Below, piece after piece: positions 25,446-35,427 of a stretch of 64,000 nt of DNA. The number at the start of each line of letters is the position of its first letter. The stretch's first letter is position 1. The notes below the pieces were generated by a model that saw only the letters and a list, made by a program, of their open reading frames with translations, ran no database searches and was not told the origin of the DNA. This DNA comes from Lachnospiraceae bacterium oral taxon 096 (lineage in GTDB: Bacteria > Bacillota > Clostridia > Lachnospirales > Lachnospiraceae), in assembly GCA_018141845.1 (NCBI GenBank), contig CP073340.1:1947001-2011000 (forward strand), in the 5' to 3' direction. The position numbers and the translations under genes were made by a program.

Positions 25446-26759
25446 ATGATTCAACAATTTCAAGACTTTGTTCAAAAGAGTCCAACGGCATTCCATGCCA
25501 TTGACAATATACGATTGATCTTAAAAGAAAAGGGATTTCACGAGCTATATGAGGGGCAGTCCTGGGATATCCAGCAGGGAGGATGCTACTTTGTCACTAG
25601 AAATGGATCCAGTATAATCACATTTCGTGTGGGAAATACACTCAACCACTATGGATTTCAGATTGCCGCATCGCACTCCGATTCTCCAAGTTTTAAGCTA
25701 AAAGAAAATGCTCAACTTGAAGTTCGCCAAAAATATACTCAGCTCAACACCGAAGGCTATGGTGGAATGATTTGTTCTAGCTGGCTTGACCGTCCACTCT
25801 CTATTGCTGGTCGTGCTATTGTCCAAGACAAAAAGACCAATAAACTCTCCACTCATCTCGTCCAGATTGATCGAGATCTTGTTCTTATTCCGAACTTAGC
25901 CATTCATATGAATCGCCAGACCAATGATGGAATGGCTTGGAATAAACAGGTCGATATGCTCCCACTCTTTGGTGGAGAGGGCACAGAAAAAGAGGCACTA
26001 AAGTCAATGATTGCCGAGAATATTGGCTGTGACAAAGAGGATTTGCTTGGCAGTGATTTATTCCTATACAGCCGTACTCCCGCAAGTGTTTGGGGAGCAA
26101 AAAATGAATTTTTCTCCTGTGGAAGAATTGATGATTTAGAATGTGCATTTGGCTCACTGATGGGATTTTTAGCCGGAGACTGCCACGACAATATTCAGGT
26201 ATTTGCTTGCTTTGACAATGAAGAAGTGGGCTCTGGAACAAAGCAGGGTGCAGCCTCTACCTTTCTCTCTGATACGCTCTTACGTGTCAATTCCTGCCTT
26301 GGAAAAAGTCAAGAGGACTTCTGCCGTGCCATTGCTGTCAGCTTTTTATTGAGCTGTGACAATGCCCATGCCGTACACCCAAATCATCCAGAAAAAGCCG
26401 ATGCCAACAACTGTTGTTACATGAATGAGGGCATTGTCATTAAATCTCACGCTGGACAAAAATACACCAGCGATGGGGTGAGTATAGCCATCTTTAAGTC
26501 CATTTGTCAAAATAAAAATATTCCTGTTCAATATTATGCCAATCGCTCTGACAGCGTCAGCGGTTCTACTCTTGGCAACATTTCAATGTCCCAACTTTCA
26601 ATGAATGCTGTGGATATTGGTCTGGCACAGCTTGCTATGCATTCGGCCTACGAAACAGCAGGAGTAAAAGATTTGGATTACCTTATTGACGCATGCAAGG
26701 CATTCTTTAGCACTAGTATGGAACTAGATCATCAAGACATCACTTTGTACAATAACTAA
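25446..26759 (+). CDS. apeB: M18 family aminopeptidase
   Basis: Zinc aminopeptidase of the aspartyl/lysyl M18 family, cytoplasmic, 437 residues (normal). Metal and catalytic segments: SHSDSPSFKLK, GRIDDLEC, FDNEEVGSGTKQGA and CDNAHAVHPNHPEKAD, plus SGSTLGNI near the end. AAGGAG lies 9 bases before ATG and only about 4 bases after the right end of the tnpB element, so the gene's native promoter is probably on the far side of the insertion or has been replaced by tnpB read-through. Confidence 0.94.
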   Translation: MIQQFQDFVQKSPTAFHAIDNIRLILKEKGFHELYEGQSWDIQQGGCYFVTRNGSSIITFRVGNTLNHYGFQIAASHSDSPSFKLKENAQLEVRQKYTQLNTEGYGGMICSSWLDRPLSIAGRAIVQDKKTNKLSTHLVQIDRDLVLIPNLAIHMNRQTNDGMAWNKQVDMLPLFGGEGTEKEALKSMIAENIGCDKEDLLGSDLFLYSRTPASVWGAKNEFFSCGRIDDLECAFGSLMGFLAGDCHDNIQVFACFDNEEVGSGTKQGAASTFLSDTLLRVNSCLGKSQEDFCRAIAVSFLLSCDNAHAVHPNHPEKADANNCCYMNEGIVIKSHAGQKYTSDGVSIAIFKSICQNKNIPVQYYANRSDSVSGSTLGNISMSQLSMNAVDIGLAQLAMHSAYETAGVKDLDYLIDACKAFFSTSMELDHQDITLYNN

Positions 26760-26768
26760 TCCACAACA

Positions 26769-26809
26769 AAGGCGTGTGAAAAATGATTTCTTCATTTCTC
26801 ACACGCCTC
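26769..26809. terminator. Bidirectional terminator between apeB and HPr gene
   Basis: GGCGTGTGA (26771-26779) pairs with its complement at 26799-26807; A- and T-rich sides flank it. It serves the two convergent genes. Confidence 0.88.
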
Positions 26810-26844
26810 TTTTTCTCTATGCCTCTTGACATTCGATATTCTAT

Positions 26845-27108
26845 TTACTCTCCAAGACCAGACTCAATAGCCTCTGTCAAAGCAGCCATTGCTGCATCCT
26901 CATCCTCGCCATCACAAACCAAAGTGATCTGTGCACCTGACTTAATTCCTGCAGACATTACATTGAGCACACTCTTAGCAATGATTTTCTTGCCCTCATA
27001 CTCAATGGTAACATTGCTCTTAAACTTCATAGCACACTGAGAAAGGATTCCTGCTGGTCTTAAATGAAGTCCTGATGGATTTGCGATAGTCAAAGTTTTG
27101 CTTAACAT
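26845..27108 (-). CDS. HPr family phosphocarrier protein
   Basis: 87-residue HPr-like protein of the phosphotransferase system. The active-site histidine is in PSGLHLRPAG (His about 14; most HPr have HARPA), and the regulatory serine segment is KSVLNVMSAG, so HPr kinase control is possible. ATG 27108 is used; the GTG at 27117 falls almost on the GAGGAG ribosome binding site. It is monocistronic with a strong promoter. It could be the general HPr or a Crh-like paralogue. Confidence 0.9.
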   Translation of the reverse strand: MLSKTLTIANPSGLHLRPAGILSQCAMKFKSNVTIEYEGKKIIAKSVLNVMSAGIKSGAQITLVCDGEDEDAAMAALTEAIESGLGE

Positions 27109-27152
27109 GGGTAACACTCTCCTCTACATTGTTTTTTCTTAAATACATTGTC

Positions 27153-27181
27153 ATTATAATGCATTTTTAAACAATAGTCAA
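27153..27181 (-). promoter_or_regulatory. HPr gene promoter, near-consensus
   Basis: Minus strand TTGACT (27181-27176), 17-base spacer, TATAAT (27158-27153). Confidence 0.85.
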
Positions 27182-27187
27182 AGAATT

Positions 27188-27823
27188 TTACAAATTTTTC
27201 TTTCGTTCTCTCACTTCTCTTTTGGAGTACGAACATCCGCAATAGTCCTGTCGATACAAGTCATATTCTTTAGACAATTCTGTTGAACGCTTATATCCAT
27301 TTTTCTTTTTAAAATCGGATGGCAGATAGCTGACTCCATATTCTTTTCCTACCTTTTCACCAATTTCACATAATTTAGCTGAATTTTTCAGCGGACTAAT
27401 GCTTAAAGCAGTGGTGAAGTAATCAAATCCTCCCTCTGCTGCTAATTTTGCCGCCTCCCGAAGTCGCATTTCATAGCACATAAAACAGCGTTCACTCCCC
27501 TCAGGATCGGTCTCATGTCCTCTGGCCATCTCATGAAATTGCTCAGGATTATACTTTCCCTCAATAAATTTTACTTCACGCTCAAATGGCATACTGGCAA
27601 TTAGACGCTTTTCCTCATCTACACGGAGACGATATTCCTTGGGATCATCAATATTTGGATTGTAATAAAACACTGTAATATCAAATTTTGAATTTAGATA
27701 TTCCATACAATAAGAAGAACATGGGGCACAACAAGCGTGCAAAAGAAGCTTCGGATAAATTCCCGAAGCTTCATTGCTCTTGATAATGCCTTCTAGTTCC
27801 TTTTGTAAATTTCTCACATTCAT
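27188..27823 (-). CDS. queH: Epoxyqueuosine reductase QueH
   Basis: Catalyses the last step of queuosine synthesis in tRNA (epoxyqueuosine to queuosine). 211 residues with the adjacent cysteine signature LLHACCAPCSSY, FYYNPNI, a second cluster pair RCFMCYEMRL, and C-terminal DYCGCSYS; these bind the [4Fe-4S] cluster and a second iron. It begins immediately after the rpoD stop, with AAGGGAC as ribosome binding site inside the end of rpoD. Confidence 0.93.
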   Translation of the reverse strand: MNVRNLQKELEGIIKSNEASGIYPKLLLHACCAPCSSYCMEYLNSKFDITVFYYNPNIDDPKEYRLRVDEEKRLIASMPFEREVKFIEGKYNPEQFHEMARGHETDPEGSERCFMCYEMRLREAAKLAAEGGFDYFTTALSISPLKNSAKLCEIGEKVGKEYGVSYLPSDFKKKNGYKRSTELSKEYDLYRQDYCGCSYSKREVRERKKNL

Positions 27824-29029
27824 TTATAAAAAGTCCCTTATTCTCTTTGAACGCACTGGATTTCTCAACTTGCGCAATGCCTTTGCTTCAATCTGGCGGA
27901 TTCTCTCTCTTGTTACTTTGAATTCCTTACCAACTTCCTCGAGTGTTCTTGGATGCCCATCTTCAAGTCCAAAGCGCAATACAATTACTTGCCTTTCCCT
28001 CTCCTTAAGATCTCCAAGCAATGCATCGATATGCTCTCTGAGCATAACAGACTCCACATTTCCTTCTGGTGTGAGCACATTGGAATCAGCAACAAAATCA
28101 CCAAGATTTGAATCATCTTCTTCACCAATTGGAGTTTCCAGTGAAGCTGGCTCTCTTGCAATTTGCATAATTTCCATCACTTTTTCTTCAGTCATACCGA
28201 GTGCATCAGCAAGCTCTGTCACACTTGGCTCATACCCAAGCTCCAAAGTAAGCTTTCTTTGCATCTTACTCATCTTATTAATTGTCTCAACCATATGCAC
28301 TGGCACACGAATCGTTCTAGCCTGATCAGCAAGGGCTCTTGTCACAGACTGACGAATCCACCAAGTCGCATAGGTAGAAAGCTTAAATCCCTTGGTATAA
28401 TCAAACTTCTCAACACCTTTGATTAAACCTAAATTTCCCTCTTGAACAAGGTCAAGAAAACTCATTCCACGCCCTGTATAGCGCTTTGCAATACTGACGA
28501 CAAGTCGAAGGTTTGCCTCAATTAGCTTTTGCTTCGCATATTCATCACCCTCTTGCTTGCGCTTTGCAAGATTTAACTCCTCCTCTGTTGTGAGAAGAGG
28601 CACTGTACCAATCTCCTTTAAATACATGCGGACAGGATCTTCTGTGCCAACACCTTCAAGAATATCAATTGCACTAAGGTCAATCTCCTCTTCCTCGGAA
28701 TCATGTTCAAACTCATCGTCCTCATCATCCACTAAAAGTGCAGATTCATCAGTAATTTTGCCAATGTCTACAGGAACTTCCTCTGGAATATCCTCGACCA
28801 CCTCAATGTTATGAATATCCAAATAGGCATAGATTTGATCCATGCTATCACTTTGCAATTCTTCACCTTCAAAATAGTCGTTGATTTCTCCATAAGTTAG
28901 CTTGTTATCCTTGCTCTTGGCCAACTCCAAAAGCTTATTCAACTTTTCCAAAAATTCCTCTTGCGAAGCACTTTTTGTCTTGTTTTTACCTTCTGTTGTA
29001 GCCACTGCCTTTGTACTCTTATTTTCCAC
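27824..29029 (-). CDS. rpoD: Primary RNA polymerase sigma factor (sigma-A)
   Basis: 401-residue housekeeping sigma. Region 1.1-like acidic N-terminus (residues 20-125), region 1.2 [16 protein letters not shown], region 2 with [19 protein letters not shown] and the -10 recognition helix [17 protein letters not shown], region 3 [14 protein letters not shown], and region 4.2 helix-turn-helix [21 protein letters not shown]. In many Firmicutes dnaG precedes it, but here birA does. Confidence 0.96.
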   Translation of the reverse strand: MENKSTKAVATTEGKNKTKSASQEEFLEKLNKLLELAKSKDNKLTYGEINDYFEGEELQSDSMDQIYAYLDIHNIEVVEDIPEEVPVDIGKITDESALLVDDEDDEFEHDSEEEEIDLSAIDILEGVGTEDPVRMYLKEIGTVPLLTTEEELNLAKRKQEGDEYAKQKLIEANLRLVVSIAKRYTGRGMSFLDLVQEGNLGLIKGVEKFDYTKGFKLSTYATWWIRQSVTRALADQARTIRVPVHMVETINKMSKMQRKLTLELGYEPSVTELADALGMTEEKVMEIMQIAREPASLETPIGEEDDSNLGDFVADSNVLTPEGNVESVMLREHIDALLGDLKERERQVIVLRFGLEDGHPRTLEEVGKEFKVTRERIRQIEAKALRKLRNPVRSKRIRDFL

Positions 29030-29105
29030 TAAGCCACATCCTTTTCTATAAAAAATTGTTTACAGTGTAGCAATTCATTATAACGCCAATTGGCACAAAT
29101 GTCAA

Positions 29106-30086
29106 CTAGCAATAGCCATGCACACCTCGCACGCTTACTTCACCACTAAAAATCGTTTTCATTTCTCCATCTTCTGTACAGACCAAAAGTTCTCCTCTTT
29201 TATCAATTCCTTTGGCTGTCGCAATGTATTCCCCCTTGGAATCCAAAACTTTGACCTTTTTGCCCTTGTTTACAAGTAAAGCTTCATATTCCTTCTTTAA
29301 TTGGGAAAAATCCTGTGTCTCCATAAAAATAGCCATATACTTTAAGAATTTTTTTGCAATCAAAGCCGTCAACTGTGCACGTTCTATCTGCTGTGTGCTC
29401 TCCAAGTACAAAGAGGTTGCCTTATCTTTAATTTCCTCAGGAAATTCCTTGCCATTGACATTGATGCCAATTCCACATACACAATAGCGAAGACCATCTA
29501 CATCGGCACTCATCTCCGTCAAAATCCCACAGAGCTTTTTCCCTTGAATTACAATATCATTTGGCCACTTAATGAATGGCTCCAATCCTGTCAATTCCTT
29601 GATGCCTGCTACAACAGCCAAGGCCGCAACTAAGGTCAACATAGATGCATTTTCTGTTTTTAATGCCCTTTCATTAATAAGAAGACTCATAAAAATATCC
29701 TGCCCCTTTTTTGAAGCCCAAGCTCTTCCCCTTCGTCCTCGACCACCACTTTGCTCATCTGCCACACACAATATATTTTCATCACCATTTTCTGCAAAAG
29801 CTTTTGCCCAGGCATTGGTTGAATTTACAGTTTCTTTAAAATGTACCCTGTAATTTGCCCCATAAACCTCCAACCAATGAGCAATTCGTTTTTCTGAAAA
29901 TAAATCGCCCCTTTTTGTCAAGCGATACCCCCTCTTATTCACTGCATCAAATTCATATCCATCTTCTCTCAGAGCAACAATATTTTTCCACACCGCTGTC
30001 CGCGAAACATTTAACATCTCGCTAATATGTTGTCCTGAGAGATAACCTGTAGCATTTTCAAGTAATTCTAAAACTTTTTCCTTCAT
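29106..30086 (-). CDS. birA: Biotin-protein ligase / biotin operon repressor BirA
   Basis: 326 residues. N-terminal winged helix (GQHISEMLNVSRTAVWKNI) for DNA binding, catalytic domain with biotinyl-AMP loop GGRGRRGRAW, substrate segment FIKWPNDIVI and CGIGINVN, and a C-terminal SH3-like domain. It attaches biotin to carboxylases and represses biotin genes when holo-ligase accumulates. Seven bases after the small membrane protein gene. Confidence 0.95.
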   Translation of the reverse strand: MKEKVLELLENATGYLSGQHISEMLNVSRTAVWKNIVALREDGYEFDAVNKRGYRLTKRGDLFSEKRIAHWLEVYGANYRVHFKETVNSTNAWAKAFAENGDENILCVADEQSGGRGRRGRAWASKKGQDIFMSLLINERALKTENASMLTLVAALAVVAGIKELTGLEPFIKWPNDIVIQGKKLCGILTEMSADVDGLRYCVCGIGINVNGKEFPEEIKDKATSLYLESTQQIERAQLTALIAKKFLKYMAIFMETQDFSQLKKEYEALLVNKGKKVKVLDSKGEYIATAKGIDKRGELLVCTEDGEMKTIFSGEVSVRGVHGYC

Positions 30087-30093
30087 CTTTCTC

Positions 30094-30390
30094 CTACATA
30101 CTCACTAAACTCAAAAAAGCAACAACAACCAAGAAAATTCCTGCAAGTAAATTCAGTATGAAGCTGACCATAATCCTCTTTTCTCTCATCCTATATTGCC
30201 ATCTACGTTTTGCCGCAACAAAGTTTAATGCTGACGCAAGAGCAAAGATGATAGGGAAAAAGACTCGATGTCCTTCTGGATCCAAAAAAGCGAAAATAGA
30301 CAAAATCATAATGACGACACTTGCCAAAATTCGCAGAGCATCCATAAGTACCATCGTCTCTCTGCTCTTTTTTCTTCCTAAATCTGCCAT
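30094..30390 (-). CDS. Small three-helix membrane protein, unknown
   Basis: 98 residues with three predicted membrane helices (about 20-37, 41-60 and 75-97) and a very basic loop between the second and third (AAKRRWQYRMREKR). No family recognised. It follows argF by one base and precedes birA, so it is a member of this operon. Confidence 0.65.
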   Translation of the reverse strand: MADLGRKKSRETMVLMDALRILASVVIMILSIFAFLDPEGHRVFFPIIFALASALNFVAAKRRWQYRMREKRIMVSFILNLLAGIFLVVVAFLSLVSM

Positions 30391-30391
30391 A

Positions 30392-31330
30392 TTAATTTCC
30401 CAATGTGGCGACCATCACGGCCTTAATAGTATGCATGCGATTCTCCGCCTCATCAAAGACGACATCCGCATATTTCTCAAAGACATCCTCTGTCACTTCC
30501 TTGCCCTTTACCGCTGGTAAGCAGTGCATAAAGATCGTGCTGTCCTTTCCCGTGCTTGCCATTAATTTTGCATTGACTTGATAAGGACTAAGCAATTCAA
30601 TACGCTCCTTTGCCTTATCTTCTTCGCCCATAGAAGCCCACACATCTGTATAGATTACATCTGCATCTTTTACTGCCAAAACATCATCGCTGATCTGCAA
30701 TTTGGCACCTGATTCCTTTGCATATCCCTTACAAAGCTCAACTAATTCCTTTGTTGGCTGTAATGCCTTTGGTGCAATAATCGTAAAGTTTACTCCCATC
30801 TTTGTCATACCAATCATGAGAGAATTGGCCATATTGTTTCTTCCATCTCCCGCATAGACAAAATGAAGTCCCTTTAAATGCCCAAAGTGCTCCTGCATAG
30901 TCAAAAGGTCAGCAAGGATCTGGGTTGGATGATACTCATCCGTCAAACCATTCCACACAGGTACACCTGCATATTTTGCAAGTTCCTCCACCGTTTTATG
31001 GGCAAAGCCACGAAATTCAATGCCATCAAACATTCTTCCCAATACTCTCGCCGTATCCGCCACGCTCTCCTTGTGACCAAGCTGAATATCATCTTTTCCA
31101 AGGTACTCAGGAAATCCTCCCTCATCCCTTGCACCGACAACAAAGGCACAGCGTGTTCTTGTCGATGGCTTTTCAAAAATCAATGCAATATTTTTGCCCT
31201 TCAATGAATTTCCTGTAATGCCCCTTTTTTTGTCCGCCTTTAACTTTGCAGCCAAATCAAGTAAATATTCAATTTCCTCTGGTGTAAAATCTTTTAATGT
31301 GATAAAATTTCTTCCCTTTAAATTCATCAT
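30392..31330 (-). CDS. argF: Ornithine carbamoyltransferase
   Basis: Condenses ornithine and carbamoyl phosphate to citrulline in arginine synthesis, or runs in reverse in the arginine deiminase pathway. 312 residues with carbamoyl-phosphate motif [17 protein letters not shown], ornithine-side DVWASMGEE and the HCLPA loop. No other arginine genes are adjacent, so biosynthetic versus catabolic role cannot be told. It overlaps the methyltransferase gene by 4 bases. Confidence 0.95.
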   Translation of the reverse strand: MMNLKGRNFITLKDFTPEEIEYLLDLAAKLKADKKRGITGNSLKGKNIALIFEKPSTRTRCAFVVGARDEGGFPEYLGKDDIQLGHKESVADTARVLGRMFDGIEFRGFAHKTVEELAKYAGVPVWNGLTDEYHPTQILADLLTMQEHFGHLKGLHFVYAGDGRNNMANSLMIGMTKMGVNFTIIAPKALQPTKELVELCKGYAKESGAKLQISDDVLAVKDADVIYTDVWASMGEEDKAKERIELLSPYQVNAKLMASTGKDSTIFMHCLPAVKGKEVTEDVFEKYADVVFDEAENRMHTIKAVMVATLGN

Positions 31331-32112
31331 TCTCCCCTTCTTTGTCTTGCCAATTCATACATCAAAATAGATGCTGCTACAGCAGCATTTAAGGACTCCA
31401 ACTGACCTAACATTGGAATCCGAATATAATGTGTCGCATGCCTTGCTACATCCTGTGTCAATCCATTGGCCTCATTGCCAATCAAAAATGCACTGGAGTG
31501 AGTATAATCCTCTCTATCATAGCTATGTTCTCCCTGCAGATGTGCGGCATATACTTTAATCCCTGTCTCCTTCATTTTTTCAATGGCATTGCCCAAATCC
31601 TCTACATAGACAAATGGAACTCGAAAAATAGATCCCATAGTCGAGCGGATCACCTTCGGATTATAAATATCTGCCGTATCCCCACTCATAATTACACCGG
31701 TAAGACCTGCTCCCTCACCTGCACGAATAATCGTTCCCAAATTTCCTGGATCTTGAAGTCGCTCCAAAATAAGCAACTGCTGTTTTTCTGTCGCTAAAAT
31801 CTCTTCGAGACAATACTTTCTTTGCTTGACTACGGCAAGCACTCCCTGCGGTGTCTTGGTATCGCTCATCAATGAAAAAACTGTCTCCGAGACCAGCTCA
31901 CATTTGAGTCTTTCCAATTTTTCTCTTATTTCTGCCTTAGCATTTTTCAAAAAATTTTCTGTCACATAGACTTCCCTAACTTCTTCTATGGGCACCTCCT
32001 CAAAAATGCGCTGGCCCTCCACAGTAAAGAGTCCCTTTTCTCTTCGATAGGATGCTTTTTTCCGCAAATTGACGACTTCCCTTACCCTCTTATTGCTTGT
32101 CGCTTCAATCAC
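31327..32112 (-). CDS. TrmH/SpoU family RNA 2'-O-methyltransferase
   Basis: SAM-dependent RNA ribose methyltransferase, 261 residues. An N-terminal substrate-binding domain ([20 protein letters not shown]) is followed by the SPOUT knot domain with [31 protein letters not shown] and the knot strand [20 protein letters not shown]. rRNA (RlmB-like) or tRNA target not determinable. It overlaps nadE and argF by 4 bases each. Confidence 0.9.
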   Translation of the reverse strand: MIEATSNKRVREVVNLRKKASYRREKGLFTVEGQRIFEEVPIEEVREVYVTENFLKNAKAEIREKLERLKCELVSETVFSLMSDTKTPQGVLAVVKQRKYCLEEILATEKQQLLILERLQDPGNLGTIIRAGEGAGLTGVIMSGDTADIYNPKVIRSTMGSIFRVPFVYVEDLGNAIEKMKETGIKVYAAHLQGEHSYDREDYTHSSAFLIGNEANGLTQDVARHATHYIRIPMLGQLESLNAAVAASILMYELARQRRGE

Positions 32113-34034
32113 TCCAAATTCTCCTCAATTTCTTCTAATTCTTTCAGCCAAACCTGTGCGGAAGCATCGGATGGCATGCGTAAATCTCCCCTTGGAGACA
32201 CCGCCACACTTCCAACTTTTGGACCATCTGGAAGGCAGGAACGCTTAAATTGTTGAGCAAAAAACCTCCAATAAAATGTCCTCAGCCAGCGATAAATGGT
32301 CTTCTTGTCATACTCCTTGCCAAAAGCTAGGCAAGCCAAGCGATAAATCTTTCTTGGAGAAAAACCAAATCGAAACATAGAATACAAATAAAAATCATGT
32401 AATTCATAAGGGCCAACCAAATCTTCTGTCTTTTGACTAATCTTTCCATCCACTGGAGGTAATAGTTCGGGGCTGACCGGTGTGTCAAGGACATCCTTTA
32501 AAATCGCAGAAACTTGCTTTTCTTTTGTTGTCTGAGCATAATAATCTACTAAATATCGAACCAATGTCTTTGGAACAGAGACATTGACTGCATACATCGA
32601 CATATGATCCCCATTGTAGGTCGCCCATCCAAGGGCAAGTTCTGACAAATCTCCTGTTCCAATGACAAGCCCATTATCCCGATTGGCAATATCCATTAAA
32701 ATTTGCGTTCTTTCCCTTGCCTGTGCATTCTCGTAGGTGACATCGTGACAATTGACATCTTGGTGGATATCCTTAAAATGCTGTAGTACAGACTCACAGA
32801 TTGAAATTTCTTCTAAACTTGCTCCCAACTCTTTTGTCAACTTACAGGCATTTTGATAGGTTCGATCTGTCGTTCCAAACCCAGGCATAGTAATGGCATG
32901 AATTCGACTTCTTTCTATACTCAATAGATCAAAAGCCTTTGCACATACAAGAAGAGCCAATGTCGAATCCAGTCCTCCTGAAATGCCAAGAACTACACAT
33001 TTGGCCTTGGTGTGCTCTAAGCGCTTTTTTAGTCCCATCGCTTGAATCATCATAATCTCTTCACAGCGTTCATTTCGCCTTTGAACATCTGAAGGCACAA
33101 AAGGTGATGGATCAATAAAGCGAGTCAATTCTACTTCCTGCATCTGCAAAGAAAAAGGAATACGCAGATATTCCTCGTCCTGCTCCCTCGGATAAGTCGT
33201 CATCTTTCTTCGCTCCGCCATCAGTTTTTGCACATCAATTTCTGATACCACAGCCCCACCAATAAATAGTTTTGACTTTGCAAGTATGCTTCCATTTTCT
33301 GCAATCATATTGTGGCCACCAAAGACCACATCCTGAGTGCTCTCTCCCTCTCCAGCATTGGCATAAATATAGGCTGCCACAAGCCTAGCCGACTGATTGG
33401 CAATCAAACTCTCCCGATAACCACTCTTTCCTACCATCTCATCTGAGGCCGAAGTGTTGGCAATCACCGTTGCACCAGCAAGGGCATGATGCGTACTTGG
33501 CGGGTCGGGAACCCAGACATCCTCACAAATTTCTGCCGCTATGACAAGTTCTGGAATATTTTCACAACAAAGAAGAATATTTGCCCCAAATGGTACCTTC
33601 TCGCCAAAAAAATCAATCATTCTCACTCTAGCATTGCCATCACAAAAATAGCGTTTTTCATAAAATTCCCCATAATTAGGATAATTTTGCTTTGGCACTA
33701 AACCGAGCAAATGTCCATTTTGCACAATGGCCGCACAATTATATAGTTTTCCACCCACTGCAAATGGCAGACCAATAAAGCTGACCATGTCACTGCCATT
33801 TGATTTTTCCACAATCTCTTTGAGTGCAAATTTTGCCTCTTCAATCAGTGGTCTTTGAAAAAATAAATCATTGCAAGTATAGGCAGAGAGCACCAGTTCT
33901 GGAAATACACAAATCTTTGTGCCCGTTGCCATTTGCTCCTGCATCGCCATCCACACCACACTTTTATTGTGATCTACATCTGCAACGACAACCTTTGGTG
34001 TCACTGCAGCCACTTTTATAAAACCATCTCTCAT
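32109..34034 (-). CDS. nadE: Glutamine-dependent NAD+ synthetase
   Basis: Amidates nicotinic acid adenine dinucleotide to NAD+. A 641-residue two-domain form: N-terminal nitrilase-like glutaminase (FPELVLSAYTC, catalytic Cys within AAEICEDVW) and C-terminal synthetase with P-loop GISGGLDSTLAL, GTGDLSELALGW and the KIYRLACLAFG end. ATG 34034 with GAGGG at 5 bases is chosen over ATG 34046. Confidence 0.94.
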   Translation of the reverse strand: MRDGFIKVAAVTPKVVVADVDHNKSVVWMAMQEQMATGTKICVFPELVLSAYTCNDLFFQRPLIEEAKFALKEIVEKSNGSDMVSFIGLPFAVGGKLYNCAAIVQNGHLLGLVPKQNYPNYGEFYEKRYFCDGNARVRMIDFFGEKVPFGANILLCCENIPELVIAAEICEDVWVPDPPSTHHALAGATVIANTSASDEMVGKSGYRESLIANQSARLVAAYIYANAGEGESTQDVVFGGHNMIAENGSILAKSKLFIGGAVVSEIDVQKLMAERRKMTTYPREQDEEYLRIPFSLQMQEVELTRFIDPSPFVPSDVQRRNERCEEIMMIQAMGLKKRLEHTKAKCVVLGISGGLDSTLALLVCAKAFDLLSIERSRIHAITMPGFGTTDRTYQNACKLTKELGASLEEISICESVLQHFKDIHQDVNCHDVTYENAQARERTQILMDIANRDNGLVIGTGDLSELALGWATYNGDHMSMYAVNVSVPKTLVRYLVDYYAQTTKEKQVSAILKDVLDTPVSPELLPPVDGKISQKTEDLVGPYELHDFYLYSMFRFGFSPRKIYRLACLAFGKEYDKKTIYRWLRTFYWRFFAQQFKRSCLPDGPKVGSVAVSPRGDLRMPSDASAQVWLKELEEIEENLE

Positions 34035-34064
34035 GCTATCCCTCATATCAACATAGCAGAAATA

Positions 34065-34094
34065 GGGACTGTGAATTTTTTTGTTTCACAGCCC
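34065..34094 (-). terminator. Hairpin between purA and nadE
   Basis: GGGACTGTGAA / TTCACAGCCC inverted repeat around a T-rich loop, 18 bases after the purA stop. The minus-strand tail (TATTTC) is a poor T-tract, so termination may be partial. Confidence 0.55.
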
Positions 34095-34112
34095 CTCCTT
34101 CCCTATGTCTTA

Positions 34113-35390
34113 CTATCTATAAATAATATCTTCTCTACCTGGTCCATTGCTGACCATCTTTACTGGCACACCAAGTTCTCTTTCGATATACTCGATATAA
34201 TTTCTACAGTTCTCTGGCAAATCCTCATACTTTTTAATACCACGAATTTCACAATTCCAACCTGGAAGGTAATCATACACTGGCTTTGCCTTCTTTAACT
34301 TTGCTGTCACTGGGAAGTCCTTAACGACCTCTCCATCAATTTCATATCCAATACAAACAGGAATCTCTTTTAAATATCCAAGGACATCCAAAACAGTGAG
34401 GGCAACCTCTGTTGCTCCTTGAATTCGACAACCATAGCGAGAAGCCACTGCATCAAACCATCCCATTCTTCTTGGACGACCTGTTGTAGCACCAAACTCT
34501 CCGCCATCTCCTCCTCTGTGTCTCAACTCATCTGCTACTGCCTCATCTAAGATCTCACTGACAAATTCACCAGCCCCCACTGCACTTGAATAGGCCTTGA
34601 CCACTGTGATAATATCTGTAATCTCATATGGGGCAATTCCAGCACCAATCGCTCCATAAGCGGCCAATGTCGAAGAAGAAGTTACCATTGGATAAATTCC
34701 ATGATCCGGATCCTTTAGCGAACCAAGCTGGCCCTCAAGGAGGACTTTTTTTCCAGCCTTCAAGGCCTCATATAAATAGGCACTCACATCACATACATAA
34801 GGTGCAATCATATCTCTATATTCATGTAAAGTATCCATCAATTCCTTTGGATTTAACTCTGGTTGATGATAGAGATTGACAAAGAGAACATTCTTTAATG
34901 TACAAATCTTTTCAACTTTTTCTGCCAAAATTTCATCATCAAATAATTCACTGACTTGAATGCCAATCTTTGCATACTTATCGGAATAAAATGGTGCAAT
35001 TCCTGACTTTGTTGAACCATACGCTTTTCCTGCAAGTCTAGCCTCCTCATAAGTGTCCTGCAAAATATGGTATGGCATCAAAATCTGTGCGCGATCAGAA
35101 ACCAAGACCTTTGGTGTTGGCACGCCCTTTTCTACAATTGAATTGATTTCCTTTAATAGATAAGGAATATTTAAGGCAACTCCATTGCCAATAATACTTG
35201 TTGTGTGCTGATAGAACACACCCGATGGCAGCAAATGAAGTGCAAACTTGCCATAATTGTTGATAATTGTATGACCAGCATTGCTGCCCCCCTGAAATCG
35301 AACAATAATATCTGCCTCTTCAGCAAGCATATCTGTAATTTTTCCCTTGCCTTCATCTCCCCAGTTCGCACCAACAATCGCTCTTACCAT
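34113..35390 (-). CDS. purA: Adenylosuccinate synthetase
   Basis: First step from IMP to AMP: GTP-dependent addition of aspartate. 425 residues; P-loop-like GANWGDEGKGK, IMP site FQGGSNAGHT, and GTTTGRPRRMGW near residue 300 (here GATTGRPRRMGW). Follows purB on the minus strand, so both steps of AMP synthesis are co-directed. Confidence 0.96.
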   Translation of the reverse strand: MVRAIVGANWGDEGKGKITDMLAEEADIIVRFQGGSNAGHTIINNYGKFALHLLPSGVFYQHTTSIIGNGVALNIPYLLKEINSIVEKGVPTPKVLVSDRAQILMPYHILQDTYEEARLAGKAYGSTKSGIAPFYSDKYAKIGIQVSELFDDEILAEKVEKICTLKNVLFVNLYHQPELNPKELMDTLHEYRDMIAPYVCDVSAYLYEALKAGKKVLLEGQLGSLKDPDHGIYPMVTSSSTLAAYGAIGAGIAPYEITDIITVVKAYSSAVGAGEFVSEILDEAVADELRHRGGDGGEFGATTGRPRRMGWFDAVASRYGCRIQGATEVALTVLDVLGYLKEIPVCIGYEIDGEVVKDFPVTAKLKKAKPVYDYLPGWNCEIRGIKKYEDLPENCRNYIEYIERELGVPVKMVSNGPGREDIIYR

Positions 35391-35427
35391 GAAAAAACCT
35401 CCAAAAAATAAAATTAATTATACACTA